A DNA stretch of 64,000 nt from Streptomyces sp. Ru72 (GCF_002920635.1 NZ_PQSR01000018.1:45822-109821), one strand, 5' to 3'. Shown: positions 24,899 to 34,653, counted from the first letter of the stretch. The notes: a model not told the origin generated them from the letters alone. Program-made: numbers and translations.

Positions 24899-25906
24899 AT
24901 GACTAACCAGAACCTGCTCGACCCCGGCTTCGAGCTGACCCTGCGCCCCATGCGCTACCCCGACTTCTACGAGCGCTACCGGGACGCCATCAAGAACACC
25001 TGGACCGTGGAGGAGGTCGACCTCCACTCGGACGTCGCCGACCTCGCCAAGCTCACCCCGGGCGAGCAGCACCTGATCGGCCGCCTGGTGGCCTTCTTCG
25101 CGACCGGCGACTCGATCGTCGCCAACAACCTGGTGCTGACCCTCTACAAGCACATCAACTCCCCCGAAGCGCGCCTGTACCTGTCGAGGCAGCTCTTCGA
25201 GGAGGCCGTCCACGTCCAGTTCTACCTGACGCTGCTGGACACCTACCTTCCAGACCCGGACGACCGGGCGGCGGCCTTCGCGGCCGTGGAGAACATTCCG
25301 TCCATCCGTGAGAAGGCCGAGTTCTGCTTCACATGGATGGACTCGGTCGAGAAGATCGAGCGCCTGGAGACCAGGGCGGACCGCCGCCGGTTCCTCCTCA
25401 ACCTCATCTGCTTCGCCGCATGCATCGAGGGCCTGTTCTTCTACGGCGCCTTCGCGTACGTCTACTGGTTCCGCAGCCGGGGCCTGCTGCACGGCCTGGC
25501 CACCGGCACCAACTGGGTGTTCCGCGACGAGACGATGCACATGTCGTTCGCGTTCGACGTCGTGGACACCGTCCGCAAGGAGGAGCCGGACCTCTTCGAC
25601 GACGAGCTCCGGCAGCAGGTCACCGACATGCTCCGGGAGGCTGTCGAGGCCGAGCTGCAGTTCGCCCGCGACCTGTGCGGTGACGGCCTGCCGGGCATGA
25701 ACACCGACTCGATGCGGCAATACCTGGAGTGCGTCGCCGACCAGCGCCTCACGCGCCTCGGCTTCGCCCCGGTGTACGGCTCGGAGAACCCCTTCTCCTT
25801 CATGGAGCTGCAGGGCGTCCAGGAGCTGACCAACTTCTTCGAGCGGCGTCCGTCGGCGTACCAGGTCGCGGTGGAGGGCACCGTCGACCTGGACGAGGAC
25901 TTCTGA
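24899..25906 (+). CDS. nrdB: Class Ia ribonucleoside-diphosphate reductase, beta (radical) subunit
   Basis: A 335-residue diiron/tyrosyl-radical subunit partner of NrdA. Metal-ligand helices are visible: RQLFEEAVHVQFYLTLLD (Glu and His ligands, about residue 101), SREKAEF-type helix and FRDETMHMSFAFDVV (Glu and His, about residue 212). The C-terminal residues TVDLDEDF are the acidic peptide that docks on NrdA. The ATG at 24899 is unusually far from its ribosome binding site (see the hairpin feature). In S. coelicolor a third gene, nrdS, follows; here a terminator and the P450 gene come next. Confidence 0.92.
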   Translation: MTNQNLLDPGFELTLRPMRYPDFYERYRDAIKNTWTVEEVDLHSDVADLAKLTPGEQHLIGRLVAFFATGDSIVANNLVLTLYKHINSPEARLYLSRQLFEEAVHVQFYLTLLDTYLPDPDDRAAAFAAVENIPSIREKAEFCFTWMDSVEKIERLETRADRRRFLLNLICFAACIEGLFFYGAFAYVYWFRSRGLLHGLATGTNWVFRDETMHMSFAFDVVDTVRKEEPDLFDDELRQQVTDMLREAVEAELQFARDLCGDGLPGMNTDSMRQYLECVADQRLTRLGFAPVYGSENPFSFMELQGVQELTNFFERRPSAYQVAVEGTVDLDEDF

Positions 25907-25913
25907 GCACCTG

Positions 25914-25959
25914 CCGGCGCAGGTTCGGGCGGCTCGCGGGCCGTCCGAACCTGCGCCGG
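25914..25959. terminator. Terminator between nrdB and the P450 gene
   Basis: CCGGCGCAGGTTCGGGCGGC pairs with GCCGTCCGAACCTGCGCCGG (one G-T/mismatch), a 20-bp stem with a seven-base loop, 8 bp after the nrdB stop and between convergent genes. Confidence 0.85.
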
Positions 25960-25969
25960 GTGCGAGGGA

Positions 25970-27334
25970 TCAGCGGGGCAGGGCCCGCAGCAGCAGCCTG
26001 CGCGGGCGGAGCGTGATGCCGATGCGGGGCCCGGGCTCTGATCCGGGTGCCTGTTCGAAGCGGTAGGCGGAGGCCATCGCCGCGGTGAGAAGCGTGAGTT
26101 CGGCCATCGAGAAGTGGTCGCCCGGGCACTTGCGGTTGCCGACGCCGAACGGGGTCATCGCGTGCTTGGGGACCTCCTTGGCCCGCTCCGGAAGCCATCG
26201 GTCTGGGTCGAACTCCAGATGCCGCCCGTAGGAGCGCGGATCACGCTGGATCGCGTACGGGCTGTAGACGACGTCGGCCCCGGCCGGAATGCGGTACCCG
26301 CCGAGCTGTGTGTCGGCCACCGCCCGCCGCGTCAATATCCATACCGCGGGATGCAAACGCATTGTCTCGACGATGACGTGCGCGGTGTACGTCAGCTTCC
26401 GGACGTCCTCGAATGCCACCGGCCGGTCCCCCACGACGGTTTTCACCTCGTCGCGGATCTTGTCGCCCTGATCCGGGCGCTCGGAGAGGACCTTCAGGAG
26501 CGACATGATCATGGAACCGACGGTTTCGCTTCCGGCGGTGATGATGGCGACGACCTGGTCGTGGATCTCCTGTTCCCCGATGGCATCGCCATTCTCGTCC
26601 TTCGCCTCCAGCAAAGCCGTCAGCAAATCGTCCGGCTTTTGACCGGATGCCCGGCGGTCGGCGACGATCTCGTCGACCAGGAGATGCAGATCGGCCAATG
26701 CCCGGTTGAATTCGCGGTTGGCCGGAAGCGGCAGGCGATAAAGCGGCCCCAGAGGCAGGACCATGCGCTGGTACATACCGCTGAACAGTGTGGTGAGCGC
26801 CGCGCAGATCCGCTCGGCCCGGGCGTCCATGTAACTGCCGCGCATCAGGCAGCGGGTGGCGACGCGGACGGCCACGCGGAAGGCCTCCGTGGTGGCGTCC
26901 ACGACGGCGCCGGAGCGCCAGCGTTCCACGAGCGCGTGTGCCTCCTCCGCCATGATCGGGCCGTATGCGGGGACGGCCTCGAGCCGGAAGGCGGGCTGGA
27001 TGGCCCGCCTCTGGCGCCTGTGCAGCGGCCCGTTGCTGGTGGCCACGCCCTGCTTGCCGAGCAGGTCCTCGAGGGACTCCCACAGCGCCCCACCGATCTG
27101 GAAGTCGGTGCTGAGCGCGAGGGCGCCGGCGAGTTCGGGGCTGGTGACCGCGTACAGCGTCTTCGGGCCGATCCTCAGCCGTACGACGTCGCCGTCGTCA
27201 CGCAGCCGGGTGAGGAAGCCGAGCGGGTCGCGGGCCAGTTTCCAGCCGTGTCCGAGACCGGGGACACCGCCCGCGGCGAGCGGCGGAACAGACGGCTCCG
27301 TGGCCGCCTGGGTCCTGACCGATTCCAGCGTCAT
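25970..27334 (-). CDS. Cytochrome P450 of the CYP170 family (albaflavenone synthase)
   Basis: A 454-residue P450. The I-helix oxygen motif AGSETVGS, the ExxR motif (ETMR in [13 protein letters not shown]) and the heme loop [11 protein letters not shown] with the proximal Cys near residue 403 are all present. Position directly after epi-isozizaene synthase, with ATGA overlap of stop and start, identifies it as the CYP170A1 equivalent that oxidises epi-isozizaene via albaflavenol to albaflavenone. CYP170A1 is also known for a second, terpene-synthase activity; an aspartate-rich stretch [17 protein letters not shown] near residue 235 is compatible but not proof. No dedicated ferredoxin gene is nearby. 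Confidence 0.92.
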   Translation of the reverse strand: MTLESVRTQAATEPSVPPLAAGGVPGLGHGWKLARDPLGFLTRLRDDGDVVRLRIGPKTLYAVTSPELAGALALSTDFQIGGALWESLEDLLGKQGVATSNGPLHRRQRRAIQPAFRLEAVPAYGPIMAEEAHALVERWRSGAVVDATTEAFRVAVRVATRCLMRGSYMDARAERICAALTTLFSGMYQRMVLPLGPLYRLPLPANREFNRALADLHLLVDEIVADRRASGQKPDDLLTALLEAKDENGDAIGEQEIHDQVVAIITAGSETVGSMIMSLLKVLSERPDQGDKIRDEVKTVVGDRPVAFEDVRKLTYTAHVIVETMRLHPAVWILTRRAVADTQLGGYRIPAGADVVYSPYAIQRDPRSYGRHLEFDPDRWLPERAKEVPKHAMTPFGVGNRKCPGDHFSMAELTLLTAAMASAYRFEQAPGSEPGPRIGITLRPRRLLLRALPR

Positions 27335-28416
27335 TTCTCACCTGCCGCTTCGTTGTCGACATACGGGGGTGTCGACCGGTCGTCCCAGCTGTCGACCCGG
27401 TACCGGCCGGACTCGTGGTGGAACCAGTACACGGTGCTGAACCAGTTCCGCATGTTTGCGACGATCGCTCTGACCGCGATGCCCAGTTCCTTTTCCCGCA
27501 CCGTCCCGTCCGCGAGGGTGTCTGCGAACCGCAGTGCCTCCTTTTCGGCGGCGACGAAATCGGTGACGCATTGCCCGACCCGTCGCCGTATTTCCGTGAC
27601 GGCCTCTTCGAGCGTCAGCCGCTCATGATGGATGAGGCTGATTCCGAGATTGTGGACCTCGTCCCCCGCTAATTCCTTGGGAAGCGAACACAGGTCGTTG
27701 TACCAGGCGGCGAACTCCTGGCTCAGCAAGGCCGCCCGCCGGTATGCGGGGTGTTTCCTGACGTGCTCCGGCAGTTCGCATTCCGCGCTCAGCTCCAGCA
27801 GATCCGTCCAGATCCAGTGCGCGAAGGTGAGCCGGCGCAGTTCGAGGTAGACCTCCACCGTCGGGACGCGCCCCAGAGTGCGGTTGCGGAACTCCCGGTC
27901 GTAGGCCTCGATCACCGCGTGGAAGTGCCGGGCGAAGCGGGCGTTCCACGTGGGGCCGAGGAACGAGTACAGCCGCAGCACACTGTCCGCGAACCCGGCG
28001 ACCAGGGGATCCTGATGGTGCAGATGGTCCGCGGGAGAGTCCAGGGCCCTGTGCAGTCGCGACCTCAGCCTCCCCCAGGCAGCGGGCCGACGGTGCACGA
28101 TGTCGCGGTCGTGGCGGTCGTCCCAGACGAAGAACCACGCGCTGTAGTCGGCTATCGCCTGCAGGACCTCGTCGGGGGCGCCGATGTAGTAGCCCGCCAT
28201 GAGGTCGGTGTAGCACAGTCCGTCGGCATATTCCTCGACCTTGTCCGCCGGCATGAGCCGCTTTTCCAGCAGCCAGGAACGTGTCTTCTCCTGCAGGCGG
28301 GGCCAATACGGGTGCAGTCGACGGGGAAACGCGGCCTCGATCACCGGCAGCCGGAGCGCCGGTGGAACCGCGACCGCGGTCGCCGTCGGTGAAGTGCTGT
28401 GTGGGAAAGCTGGCAC
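27331..28416 (-). CDS. epi-Isozizaene synthase (sesquiterpene cyclase)
   Basis: A 361-residue class I terpene cyclase, the same length as S. coelicolor EIZS. The Mg-binding motif DDRHD is at residues 99-103. The second metal motif is NDLCSLPKE, with N240, S244 and E248 at the positions known for EIZS. It should cyclise farnesyl diphosphate to (+)-epi-isozizaene, the precursor of the antibiotic albaflavenone. The GTG at 28416 follows GAGAGGGG. The gene heads a two-gene operon with the overlapping P450; both end ...STPPYV.NEAAGEK as in the known enzyme. Confidence 0.95.
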   Translation of the reverse strand: MPAFPHSTSPTATAVAVPPALRLPVIEAAFPRRLHPYWPRLQEKTRSWLLEKRLMPADKVEEYADGLCYTDLMAGYYIGAPDEVLQAIADYSAWFFVWDDRHDRDIVHRRPAAWGRLRSRLHRALDSPADHLHHQDPLVAGFADSVLRLYSFLGPTWNARFARHFHAVIEAYDREFRNRTLGRVPTVEVYLELRRLTFAHWIWTDLLELSAECELPEHVRKHPAYRRAALLSQEFAAWYNDLCSLPKELAGDEVHNLGISLIHHERLTLEEAVTEIRRRVGQCVTDFVAAEKEALRFADTLADGTVREKELGIAVRAIVANMRNWFSTVYWFHHESGRYRVDSWDDRSTPPYVDNEAAGEK

Positions 28417-28737
28417 GAACAAACCCCTCTCAGCGGCCGGTTGGCGCCGCGCCCCCTCCGTCGTGCCGGGCGCACCGCCGTCGCGTTGTCCCGCGCATTC
28501 CATTCAGCACTACAACTGACCGGCATGGGAACGGATTTGCTCTACTCACTCCTCTACTGTGCCGAGATTCTCCCCTTGTGTGACTGATTAAGGTTCAGTT
28601 CATGCGTACAAGGGGTCGAATGTGCGACGCACACATGAACGCGAGCACCTACGCGAACGGCGCCGGGCAGGGCGGAGTGCCGGCCCGGCGCCGTCGACCA
28701 GGAGGTGCCGGGGGTGTCCGAGACACCCCCATGGGGC
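28417..28737 (-). promoter_or_regulatory. Promoter region of the albaflavenone operon and 3' flank of def (321 bp)
   Basis: No supportable ORF. The segment 28520-28620 is markedly AT-richer than its neighbours, as expected for a promoter of the terpene operon. A short palindrome TGTGCG-A-CGCACA sits at 28621-28633. The def terminator (28710-28730) lies at the right end. Confidence 0.5.
28710..28730 (-). terminator. Terminator after peptide deformylase
   Basis: GGGGGTGTC-CGA-GACACCCCC, a perfect 9-bp stem with 3-base loop, 7 bp after the def stop. No T-run. Confidence 0.7.
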
Positions 28738-29388
28738 TCAGTCGTTGGCCACCACGGGGTAGCGGGGCTCGTTCTCGGCCATCTGCCGCAGGGCGTCCTT
28801 GCGTTCGCGCTTGGAGAGCCGGTCGATGTAGAGGTAGCCGTACAGATGGTCCGTCTCGTGCTGCAGACACCGCGCGAAGTAGCCGGTGCCGCGCACCTTG
28901 ATCGGGTTGCCCTTCTCGTCCTGCCCCGTGACCTCGGCGTAGTCGGGGCGGGCGAGCGGCGCGTAGGCGGTCGGCACGGACAGGCAGCCCTCGTTGCTGT
29001 CGTCCAGACGGCGCTTGTCGGCGGGCAGGTCGACGAGCTTGGGATTGCAGACCACGCCCACGTGGCGCACGCCCTCGTCGTCCTGGCAGTCGTAGACGAA
29101 GACCTTCAGATCGACACCGATCTGGTTGGCGGCCAGGCCCACGCCCTCCGCCGTGCGCTGGCTGGCGAACATGTCCGCGACCAGCTGCTCGAGCTCCTCG
29201 CCGAACTCGGTGACGTTCTTGCACTCCTTGTGCAGCACCGGGTTCCCGACGACCGTGATCGGCCGCGAGGTGCCACGCTCCCGCCAGGCCGTCTCGCGCT
29301 CCTCGCAGTCCTCCGTGTCGACGACGAAACCCTCGTCGTCGACGGGGAGCACGCCCGCGTGCTGCTGATCGGTGTCCTGCTGCGCCAT
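28738..29388 (-). CDS. def: Peptide deformylase
   Basis: A 216-residue deformylase that removes the N-formyl group from nascent proteins. The three metal/active-site motifs are intact: [17 protein letters not shown] and [12 protein letters not shown] (HExxH). The first 50 residues ([20 protein letters not shown]) are an acidic extension not needed for catalysis. Streptomycetes usually carry several def genes, so this need not be the only copy. The frame extends far upstream antisense, but the ATG at 29388 gives the recognised start. Confidence 0.9.
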   Translation of the reverse strand: MAQQDTDQQHAGVLPVDDEGFVVDTEDCEERETAWRERGTSRPITVVGNPVLHKECKNVTEFGEELEQLVADMFASQRTAEGVGLAANQIGVDLKVFVYDCQDDEGVRHVGVVCNPKLVDLPADKRRLDDSNEGCLSVPTAYAPLARPDYAEVTGQDEKGNPIKVRGTGYFARCLQHETDHLYGYLYIDRLSKRERKDALRQMAENEPRYPVVAND

Positions 29389-29485
29389 GACCGACGTACG
29401 CCTTCCTGCAACCATGGGAAATCTGCGAGTACAGCCTACGGGGCGTGGTCGGGTGTCCTCCCCGGGGCGACCGGTGAAGGCCCGG

Positions 29486-30466
29486 TCAACACACCTCTTC
29501 GAGGTCGCGCCAGTCACGGGAATCAGGACTGTCCGCGACCCACCCGTCCAGCAGCCCCCGAACGAGCGAAGCCGGCGCGGCCACCCCGCACTCCCGCTCG
29601 GGCACCCACAGCTGCCCGTCCGTGCGGTGCCCCAGCGGCCCCGGGTGGCCGGGCTCGCTGTGGTCGTGCGGGTCGAGGTGCTCGCCGTCGCCCTCGTCGG
29701 CCGGCATCCGGGACTCGGAACACGTACGGCACAGCAGCCGCACGGACGAGGACCAGTCCTCCGCGGCGAACCCGGCGTCGGCGGCCAGCTGTTCCAGCGC
29801 GTCGCGGTCGGCCTCCGTGGCGGCCTCCAGCAGGACCACCCAGGTGGGCACCGGCGAGGGCGCCCACAGCTCGATCTCGTCGAAGACGGGATAGGTGTGC
29901 CCGGCGGCCGTCGTGCGCTCCCCGTGCGGTACCCCGTCGTGCAGCACGACCTCGCCCCAACGGCGCCCGGAGGACGGCAGCGGGATGGAGAGCACCTCGA
30001 TCCGGGCGGGGTCCAGCCGGCGGCCCCAGACCACCTCGGCCTCGCCCTCCGGTGACAGCCGCACGGCCGCACTGCCCAGCTCCATCCCGGCGGGCTCCGA
30101 GGAGACCGCGGCGCCCCCCGGCACCTTCAGCCCGTACGCCTGCCAGGCGCGGCGGGCCAGCGGCCAGTCCTGCAGGGCGGTGGCGGCGATGCCCACGTTC
30201 CACCAGTCGGGCGCCCCGGTCTCCTTCTCGAGCAACGCAACCGCGCGCAGCCCGGCGGCACGGGCCTGCTCCCAGTCGTGGCGGAACTTGTGCAGCAGCG
30301 CCAGGTTGAACCAGGACTCCGAAAGCCAGGGCTCCAGATCCGCGGCACGGGTCAGCAGCGCTCCCGCGTCCTCGTACCGGCCGTCACCGATCAGGGTGAA
30401 CGCGCGGTCGGTGGCCTGCCGCCAGGAGGCGGAGGGCCGGTGCCGTCCTTTCCCGAAGATCCTCAC
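29486..30466 (-). CDS. Tetratricopeptide-repeat protein of unknown function
   Basis: A 326-residue soluble protein. The N-terminal third contains at least two TPR-like helical hairpins ([60 protein letters not shown]). The rest resembles a beta-rich domain ([40 protein letters not shown]). A CxxC (LCRTCSES) near residue 255 and later single Cys could bind a metal. The GTG at 30466 begins [15 protein letters not shown]. Function unknown; such proteins are conserved beside the HD-domain genes in Streptomyces. Confidence 0.7.
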   Translation of the reverse strand: MRIFGKGRHRPSASWRQATDRAFTLIGDGRYEDAGALLTRAADLEPWLSESWFNLALLHKFRHDWEQARAAGLRAVALLEKETGAPDWWNVGIAATALQDWPLARRAWQAYGLKVPGGAAVSSEPAGMELGSAAVRLSPEGEAEVVWGRRLDPARIEVLSIPLPSSGRRWGEVVLHDGVPHGERTTAAGHTYPVFDEIELWAPSPVPTWVVLLEAATEADRDALEQLAADAGFAAEDWSSSVRLLCRTCSESRMPADEGDGEHLDPHDHSEPGHPGPLGHRTDGQLWVPERECGVAAPASLVRGLLDGWVADSPDSRDWRDLEEVC

Positions 30467-30604
30467 GATTCCGCCTGCCAGTCCCTTGCGATTCCCGCCT
30501 GCCGGATTCCTGCCGTCTGCGGGGCCACGGACCGAGCGTGCCCCCGAACACCCTCTCCTCGCATCCAACCACGTACGGCCGGACGGGCGCTCATTACCCA
30601 TGGG

Positions 30605-31852
30605 TTACCCCACCGCTGGGGCCCTCAGACCGTCTCGCTGCAGCACTCGTGCGAGTGATTCCACGACCTCCGGCTGGTAGTCGCGGGCGCACGCGAGCCG
30701 CAGCCGCTCCAGCGCGCTGAGCGGTCCCCCCGGTCCCGTCTCTTCCCTCGACATCTCCTCGTACGCGTTGACCGCCCGGATGATTCTGGCGCTCACCGGC
30801 TGTTCGCGGTAGGGGTCGGCCTGCCGTTCCACGACGACGGCCACCTCGGCGTCCACGCCGGTCTGACGCACCACGGCGCCGCCGAGCAGGGCGATGCGCC
30901 GCTGCTCCTCGGCGGGCAGCCGGGCGGTGGCGCCGGCGGGTACGGGGTCGACCAGGCTGAGCTGCCCGATGTCGTGCATGAGGGCCGCGTGCTCCAGGAC
31001 GGTCAGCTCGGGCTCGGTGAGGCCCATCTCACGGCCGACGGCCCGGCTGAGCTCGGCCACGCGGCGAGCGTGCCCGGGGGGCGTGTACCCGGCGATCTCG
31101 GTGGCACGGGCCAGGGAGGCGATGGTCTGCCGGTAGGTGGTGCGCACGGCCGCGTAGCGCCGGTAGGAGAGCTGGGTGAGCAGCAGCGGCAGCGAGAAGA
31201 CGGGCAGCGCCCACAGGCCGACGACCGCGACGGCCAGGGACATCACGGCTCCCGTGGCGCACACCGCGGAGCCGATGCCGCGCCTGCCGCGCAGCTCGTC
31301 GCGCAGCAGCGGCCCGAACGGCCAGCGGGTCCGGCAGTGCGCGAGCACGGCGGCGAGCACGGCGTCGCAGAGGGTGGTCAGGACGAGCAGGGCGACGGCG
31401 ATCAGCGCGTACGCGGGTCCGCTCCGGTGCTGCTGCAGTCCGCCGTGGTGGAAGAGGGGCTGGAAGCAGACGGCGGTGAAGCCGACGGTGAGCAGGCGGC
31501 GGGTGAGGTGGTCGGTGGTGCGGCCGCGCCCGCGGGCCACGTGCGGCACACAACCTGCGAGGGAGGCCGCGAGCACCACCGCGACGACCTGGGGCACGCC
31601 GTGGTGGGTGGCCCGGCCGGCGGTCTCTGCGAGGAGGGCGTAGGCGAGCGCCCCGGCCGCCCCGAGGGGTGCGGGCTCGCGTTCGCCGCTTCCGCTCCAC
31701 CGGCCGAGCTCGCCGGCGCCGACGAGCACCCCGAAGGCGAGGGCGGCACCCGGCTCCTCGAGGCCGTGCCAGAGGGTGTGGGCGAGAGAGCCTGCGCCGA
31801 GGAGCCAGGCCGCCGCGTGGGCGAGGACGAGGGGGAGGCGGCCGGCGGTCAT
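30605..31852 (-). CDS. Membrane protein with degenerate HD domain
   Basis: A 415-residue protein. About residues 1-230 form several hydrophobic helices (LPLVLAHAAAWLLGAGSLAH, VPQVVAVVLAASLAGCVPHV, AYALIAVALLVLTTLCDAVL). The C-terminal half is an HD phosphohydrolase domain (ARRVAELSRAVGREMGLTEP, LEHAALMHDIGQLSLVDP). The HD pair (HD in MHDIGQ) is kept, but the downstream HHE..DGSGYP block typical of HD-GYP is missing, replaced by VVERQADPYREQPVSARI. Translation is coupled to the preceding HD-GYP gene by ATGA overlap. It may be a partner or inactive paralogue. Confidence 0.78.
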   Translation of the reverse strand: MTAGRLPLVLAHAAAWLLGAGSLAHTLWHGLEEPGAALAFGVLVGAGELGRWSGSGEREPAPLGAAGALAYALLAETAGRATHHGVPQVVAVVLAASLAGCVPHVARGRGRTTDHLTRRLLTVGFTAVCFQPLFHHGGLQQHRSGPAYALIAVALLVLTTLCDAVLAAVLAHCRTRWPFGPLLRDELRGRRGIGSAVCATGAVMSLAVAVVGLWALPVFSLPLLLTQLSYRRYAAVRTTYRQTIASLARATEIAGYTPPGHARRVAELSRAVGREMGLTEPELTVLEHAALMHDIGQLSLVDPVPAGATARLPAEEQRRIALLGGAVVRQTGVDAEVAVVVERQADPYREQPVSARIIRAVNAYEEMSREETGPGGPLSALERLRLACARDYQPEVVESLARVLQRDGLRAPAVG

Positions 31853-33231
31853 GCACCGCCCCCGCCGGGTCCCCGCCCGGCCGGACGGCCGGCCAGGGGC
31901 AGGGCCGGAGGCGGTACGTTTCCGCGCGCCCGGACTTCCCGGGCCTCCTGGCGCCGTTCCTCGTCCGCGGTCACCACCGGGTGCCAGCCCCACCGTGCCA
32001 GGGCCCGGACGAACGCCCGTACCATCGCCGGGTCGAACTGGGACCCCGCACACCGCTGGAGTTCTTCCAGAGCCGCGGCGACGGGGCGGGCCCGCCGGTA
32101 GGAGCGGGTGGAGGTCATGGCGTCGAAGGCGTCGGCGACGGCGACCACGCGGGCGCACTCGGGGATCCGGTCGCCCGTCAGTCCGTACGGATACCCGCTG
32201 CCGTCCAGGCGTTCGTGGTGGTGGAGGATCGCGGACCGCGCCTCGTCGAGGAACCCGATGCCGCGGACCATCTCATGGCCGTACTCGGGGTGCAGTTCGA
32301 TGATCCGCCGCTCCTCGGGGGTGAGCGGCCCGTCCTTGCGCAGCAGCCGGGTGGGCACGCCGAGTTTGCCCACGTCGTGCAGGATCCCGGCGAAGCGCAG
32401 CACCTCGACGCGTTCGTCGTCCATGCCCAGTTCGCGGGCGATCATCACCGAGGCCTGTCCGACCCGTTCGCTGTGCCCGCGTGTGTAGCCGTCCTTGATG
32501 TCGACCGCCTGGACGAGTGCGCGGATCGTGGCCTGATGGGCCGCCCGCTCGCGGTGGTACTGGGCGAAGACCCAGCAGGAGACGTACATGGGCAGCAGCA
32601 CGAGCAGAGCCGCGAGGGGCCCGTACGTGCTGCGCCACAGCACGGCCATCATCAGTCCGGCCAGGCCGTGCACGGTGACGGGCGCGAGGGAGCGCAGGAA
32701 GAGGCCGCGCCAGGCGGTGTGCGCCGGTACGCGCTCGGTGAGCGCCAGGATCCCGCCGTCGAGGGCGGTGAGCGCCAGGCAGAACGCCACAACGGCGGCG
32801 CCCGCGGGCAGGAGCGCGTACGGGAAGCGGGGGCCGACGACCGCGTCGTGGCCGCCGAGCGACCAGTGCACCCGGGAGGCCGCCCACACGGCCAGGGCGA
32901 GCTGTGCGGCCCGCCAGGTGCGGCGCAGCCAGGCCGGCCGCCCGTCGACCCGGGCGAGCAGGGCGCCCGGCAACGGCACGAGCGCGGCAGCCGGGGGCGG
33001 CAGCAGGAAGGCGCCGGCGAGCAGCACGGGGAAGAACGTGCCCATACCGACGGGTGCGTGGCGGCCCACGAGGGAGCACCGGGGGACCTGCTCGCAGCCG
33101 GCGTAGAGCACGGCGAGCAGGGCGACCGCCCACCAGGGGACGGGCAGCTCCGGCACGGGAGCCACGCAGAACAGGGCTGCCAGGGCCGCACAGCCGACGT
33201 ACACGTGGCCCCAAGGCCGATCCGGTCCCAC
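31849..33231 (-). CDS. Membrane-anchored HD-GYP domain phosphodiesterase
   Basis: A 460-residue protein with an N-terminal membrane sensor (about seven helices, residues 10-220) and a cytoplasmic HD-GYP domain. The catalytic signature is complete: ILHDVGKLGVPTRLL (HD), ELHPEYGHEM, and HHHERLDGSGYPYGL (the GYP block), followed by VVAVADAFDAMTS. HD-GYP proteins hydrolyse cyclic di-GMP, a central developmental signal in Streptomyces. The extreme C-terminus is a Gly/Pro-rich tail. GTG at 33231. The stop overlaps the start of the second HD protein. By position it fits the HdgB protein discussed for Streptomyces, but I do not assign the symbol. Confidence 0.85.
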   Translation of the reverse strand: MGPDRPWGHVYVGCAALAALFCVAPVPELPVPWWAVALLAVLYAGCEQVPRCSLVGRHAPVGMGTFFPVLLAGAFLLPPPAAALVPLPGALLARVDGRPAWLRRTWRAAQLALAVWAASRVHWSLGGHDAVVGPRFPYALLPAGAAVVAFCLALTALDGGILALTERVPAHTAWRGLFLRSLAPVTVHGLAGLMMAVLWRSTYGPLAALLVLLPMYVSCWVFAQYHRERAAHQATIRALVQAVDIKDGYTRGHSERVGQASVMIARELGMDDERVEVLRFAGILHDVGKLGVPTRLLRKDGPLTPEERRIIELHPEYGHEMVRGIGFLDEARSAILHHHERLDGSGYPYGLTGDRIPECARVVAVADAFDAMTSTRSYRRARPVAAALEELQRCAGSQFDPAMVRAFVRALARWGWHPVVTADEERRQEAREVRARGNVPPPALPLAGRPAGRGPGGGGA

Positions 33232-33425
33232 GACGCCACCTCCCGCCGACCGGCGCCCGGTCCTGGAACGGGGCGGGCCCGGTCATGCCCCATTCAGGCT
33301 CGGGAGCCTAGGGGGGCAGGTGGCGCACCGGGGCGGCATTGGCCGAATCCATGGGCCTCCGGCCCGCGGATTAGCACGTTCGAGTGACGAACTGCCGAGG
33401 ATTGACCGAGCGTCCGAACTTGAGT

Positions 33426-33728
33426 TCAGGACTCCTGGGGAGTCGCGGTCACATCGTGCTCGGGGACCGTCTGGCCGGAGCGGATCAGCTCGATGCGACC
33501 CATGACCTTCGCCCGCAGGTCCGTCGGCACGTCGTCATGGCCGCAGCACCGCTTGACCAGCTTCTTCACGGCCTGCTCCAGCCCGTACTTCTCCAGGCAG
33601 GGAGAGCACTCCTTGAAGTGCTGCTGGAACTTCGTGCGGTCGACGTCCGGCATCTCACTGTCGAGGAACTCGTAGAGATGGTCCAGGACCTCACTGCAGT
33701 CCGTCTCGTGCGGCTCTCCGCAGCTCAT
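33426..33728 (-). CDS. rsrA: Zinc-binding redox-sensing anti-sigma factor RsrA
   Basis: A 100-residue anti-sigma factor of the ZAS family. Cys and His residues fit the Streptomyces RsrA pattern: Cys11 (ETDCSE), the HFKECSPC motif (H-x3-C-x2-C), and a later CC pair in KRCCGHDD. Reduced, zinc-bound RsrA holds SigR inactive; disulfide stress ejects zinc and releases SigR. The ATG overlaps the sigR stop as ATGA, ensuring balanced synthesis. It is transcribed from the sigR promoters. Confidence 0.95.
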   Translation of the reverse strand: MSCGEPHETDCSEVLDHLYEFLDSEMPDVDRTKFQQHFKECSPCLEKYGLEQAVKKLVKRCCGHDDVPTDLRAKVMGRIELIRSGQTVPEHDVTATPQES

Positions 33729-34405
33729 GAGCCCGAGCCTTTCTCGTTCGACTCTCCGGCGCCGGCCGGGACCAGCCCGCGCTCGCGGGCGTAGTCCTCG
33801 AGCATGCCGCGCAGTTGACGGCGCCCCCGGTGCAGCCGGGACATCACCGTGCCGATGGGTGTCCCCATGATGTCGGCGATCTCCTTGTAGGCAAAGCCCT
33901 CTACGTCCGCGAGGTAGACGGCGATGCGGAATTCCTCGGGGATCGCCTGGAGCGCTTCCTTGACGTCCGAGTCGGGAAGGTGGTCGAGCGCCTGCGACTC
34001 CGCCGAGCGCAGACCGGTCGACATGTGCGACTCGGCGCGTGCCAGCTGCCAGTCCTCGATCTCCTCGGCCGCGCTGCGCTGGGGTTCGCGCTGCTTCTTG
34101 CGGTACGAGTTGATGAACGTGTTGGTCAGGATCCGGTACAGCCAGGCCTTGAGGTTGGTGCCCTCGCGGAACTGGTGGAAGGACGCGTACGCCTTCGCGT
34201 ACGTCTCCTGCACCAGGTCCTCGGCGTCGGCCGGGTTGCGCGTCATGCGCAGCGCGGCCGAGTACATCTGGTCGAGGAATTCGAGCGCGTCCCGCTCGAA
34301 GCGCGCACTGCGCTCGGCGGACGACTCCATGCCCGTGCCCCGGCCCTCGGGCTGCTCCGCCTGGCCGTAGTCGGTCCCTGCGTCGGTACCGGTGACCGGA
34401 CCCAC
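33725..34405 (-). CDS. sigR: ECF sigma factor SigR (thiol-oxidative stress), with longer SigR' start at 34570
   Basis: A 226-residue ECF sigma factor. Region 2 ([40 protein letters not shown]) and region 4 ([40 protein letters not shown]) are intact. The short form begins at the GTG at 34405 ([10 protein letters not shown]) after GGAGGA. An in-frame ATG at 34570 adds exactly 55 residues ([17 protein letters not shown]...), matching the unstable SigR' isoform known from S. coelicolor. A SigR-type promoter lies just upstream of that ATG. SigR controls thioredoxin, mycothiol and protein-quality genes; RsrA follows directly. Confidence 0.95.
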   Translation of the reverse strand: MGPVTGTDAGTDYGQAEQPEGRGTGMESSAERSARFERDALEFLDQMYSAALRMTRNPADAEDLVQETYAKAYASFHQFREGTNLKAWLYRILTNTFINSYRKKQREPQRSAAEEIEDWQLARAESHMSTGLRSAESQALDHLPDSDVKEALQAIPEEFRIAVYLADVEGFAYKEIADIMGTPIGTVMSRLHRGRRQLRGMLEDYARERGLVPAGAGESNEKGSGS

Positions 34406-34627
34406 CTCCTCCAACGACGTGGCAGGACCGAAACCGATCCCACTCGAATCGGAGGATAGACGAACATCGTTGCCCGCCGCCGCTCGAATCGGAGCGGTCT
34501 TGGCCGCGTGCAGCACCGTCCAGTCCAGGTCAGCACTGCTGCTACGGCTCGGGCAGATGATCGAACCCATGCGGCGGACTTCCTCTCGTCGGTGCGTACA
34601 GCACGCCGGGTGCTGTCTGATCCCGAC

Positions 34628-34653
34628 AACAGTGGTCCACCCCGCAACATTCC
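34628..34653 (-). promoter_or_regulatory. SigR-dependent promoter of sigR (sigRp2-type)
   Basis: On the minus strand GGAAT (34653-34649) and GTT (34630-34628) are separated by exactly 18 bases, the established SigR consensus. It lies 60-80 bp upstream of the SigR' ATG, and begins 7 bp beyond the stop of the preceding hydrolase gene. Confidence 0.85.

Noticed and set aside
30605..32158. Longer start for the degenerate HD protein (frame from 32158)
   Set aside because: It would lie inside the HD-GYP gene; the ATG at 31852 overlaps its stop in the usual ATGA way.
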